Below are positions 62,959-64,000 of a DNA stretch of 64,000 nucleotides, piece after piece. Under the pieces are notes generated by a model, which saw nothing but the letters and a program-made list of their open reading frames with translations, was not told the DNA's origin and made no database searches. How positions within the stretch are numbered: position 1 is the first letter of the stretch; each line of letters begins with the position of its first letter. Origin of the DNA: Mesorhizobium sp. (GTDB lineage Bacteria; Pseudomonadota; Alphaproteobacteria; Rhizobiales; Rhizobiaceae); the NCBI RefSeq assembly GCF_016793485.1, contig NZ_JAEULZ010000051.1, forward strand, positions 35,375 through 99,374, in the 5' to 3' direction. Position numbers and translations under genes: made by a program.

Positions 62959-64000
62959 CCACCCCGCGCTATGCCGAATTGCAGGTGACCAGTCATTTCT
63001 CCTTCCTCCGCGGCGCCAGCTCGTGCGACGACCTCTTCGCGCAGGCGGCCGCGCTCGGCATCGAGGCCCTGGCGGTGGTCGATCGCAATTCGCTGGCCGG
63101 CATCGTCCGGGCGCATCAGGCCGCCAAAGATACCGGCGTTCGGCTGGTTGTCGGCTGTCGCCTCGATCTCGTCGATGGCATGTCCCTGCTCGTCTACCCC
63201 ACTGACCGGGCTGCCTATTCGCGCCTATGCCGGCTGCTGACTCTGGGCAAGAAACGCGGCGGCAAGGCGAAATGCCATCTCGAATGGAGCGATCTGACTG
63301 ACTATGCCGAGGGCCTGATCGCCGTCCTGGTTCCGGATCGGGCCGACGACACCTGCGCCCTACAACTGCGTCGCCTGCGGGAAATGTTCAGCGATCGCGC
63401 CTATCTGGCACTGACCCTGCGCCGCCGGCCCAATGACCAGGTCCGGCTGCATGAGCTCTCCAACCTCGCTACCCCAATGTGCGTGCCGACCGTAGTGACG
63501 AACGACGTCCTGTTCCACGAACCCGGCCGACGCATCCTACAGGACGTGGTGACGGCCATTCGCCACAATATCACCATCGACGAACTGGGGTTCCGGCGCG
63601 AGCGCCATGCCGACCGCTATCTCAAGCCGCCCGAGGAAATGGTTCGACTGTTTTCGCGCTACCCGGAAGCCCTCGCGCGAACCGTCGAGATCATGCGGCA
63701 ATGTCGATTCTCCCTCGACGAACTCGCCTACCAGTATCCCGAGGAGAAGATGCTGCCGGGACTGACCTCGCAGCAGGCGCTCGAACAGCTCACCTGGGAA
63801 GGTGCGGAGCGGCGCTATCCCGAGGGCGTGCCTGACAAGGTGGCGGCGCTCATCAAGCACGAACTGCGCCTGATCGAGATCCTCCAATACGCCCCATACT
63901 TCCTGACCGTGAACGCCATTGTGCAATTCGCGCGCAGCAGGGATATCCTGTGCCAGGGCAGAGGCTCGGCCGCCAACTCAGCCGTCTGTTATGTCCTGGG
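62955..64000 (+). CDS. dnaE2: Error-prone DNA polymerase DnaE2 (partial, N-terminal part)
   Basis: The gene begins with MTTPRYAELQVTSHFSFLRG and continues through the window end, giving about 348 residues of a protein that is normally about 1080 long. The PHP domain is visible (ASSCDDLFAQAAALGIEALA, VVDRNSLAGIVRA, RLVVGCRLDLVDG). The region to LPGLTSQQALEQLTWEGAER and CQGRGSAANSAVCYVLG belongs to the polymerase core. It is the last gene of the imuA-imuB-dnaE2 operon in the window. Confidence 0.93.
   Translation, partial: MTTPRYAELQVTSHFSFLRGASSCDDLFAQAAALGIEALAVVDRNSLAGIVRAHQAAKDTGVRLVVGCRLDLVDGMSLLVYPTDRAAYSRLCRLLTLGKKRGGKAKCHLEWSDLTDYAEGLIAVLVPDRADDTCALQLRRLREMFSDRAYLALTLRRRPNDQVRLHELSNLATPMCVPTVVTNDVLFHEPGRRILQDVVTAIRHNITIDELGFRRERHADRYLKPPEEMVRLFSRYPEALARTVEIMRQCRFSLDELAYQYPEEKMLPGLTSQQALEQLTWEGAERRYPEGVPDKVAALIKHELRLIEILQYAPYFLTVNAIVQFARSRDILCQGRGSAANSAVCYVL

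Overview
The window looks like part of a repABC-type plasmid (or secondary replicon) from an alphaproteobacterium of the order Rhizobiales (Rhizobium, Sinorhizobium, Mesorhizobium or Agrobacterium relatives). The evidence is a complete repA-repB-repC cassette with a candidate counter-transcribed RNA in the repB-repC gap, a quorum-sensing traI / luxR pair beside a complete trbBCDEJKLFGHI mating-pair operon in the Ti-plasmid gene order, a DUF1612/HTH protein of the type found on rhizobial plasmids, and an imuA-imuB-dnaE2 SOS cassette with an alphaproteobacterial-style LexA box. The sequence is GC-rich by eye, except for a visibly less GC-rich stretch at about 44.7-50.8 kb.

Layout. (1) 0-6 kb, minus strand: a metal-efflux operon (cysteine-rich small protein, YtkA/FixH-like protein, CusB, CusA; CusA runs off the window) and a bufferin-type operon (bufA1-bufB-bufC-doxX) preceded by a promoter resembling the SigF type. 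(2) 6-11 kb, plus strand: an orphan NrsF-like anti-sigma factor, a decayed merA fragment, an ECF sigma factor with a papain-like hydrolase, and a second ECF sigma factor with its own NrsF. (3) 11-12.7 kb: an IS630-family transposase and a lipocalin-like gene, both bracketed by a 14-bp inverted repeat. (4) 12.9-25.2 kb: DUF3047, a membrane adenylate/guanylate cyclase, DUF302, a TetR regulator divergent from a peroxiredoxin-like gene, a TVP38-flavoprotein fusion, a CDP-alcohol phosphatidyltransferase with a YnjBCD-type ABC transporter, and DUF3179. (5) 25.5-37 kb: the trb conjugation operon, traI and a LuxR regulator, with a 16-bp palindrome between traI and luxR. (6) 37-42 kb: replication and partition. 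(7) 42-58 kb: an accessory island. It holds a serine recombinase; a DUF1612 protein; a giant NERD nuclease / double kinase-like / SF1 helicase protein with an overlapping unknown partner gene; an IS5-family insertion; a GHKL ATPase-nuclease with a PIN nuclease; a HEPN-motif protein; and a RES/Xre toxin-antitoxin pair. (8) 58-64 kb: small ORFs, dinB, and divergent imuA-imuB-dnaE2 sharing one LexA site.

The strongest candidates for undescribed biology are in region 7. The two-gene operon at 44707-50810 joins NERD nuclease, two kinase-like domains and an Upf1-like helicase in one 1570-residue polypeptide, translationally coupled to a 463-residue protein I do not recognise. The block at 51951-56765 combines GHKL ATPase, PD-(D/E)xK-like, PIN and HEPN signatures. 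Both look like anti-phage or anti-plasmid defence modules, but that role is inferred from domain content and context only. All calls come from reading translations; no database search was possible.
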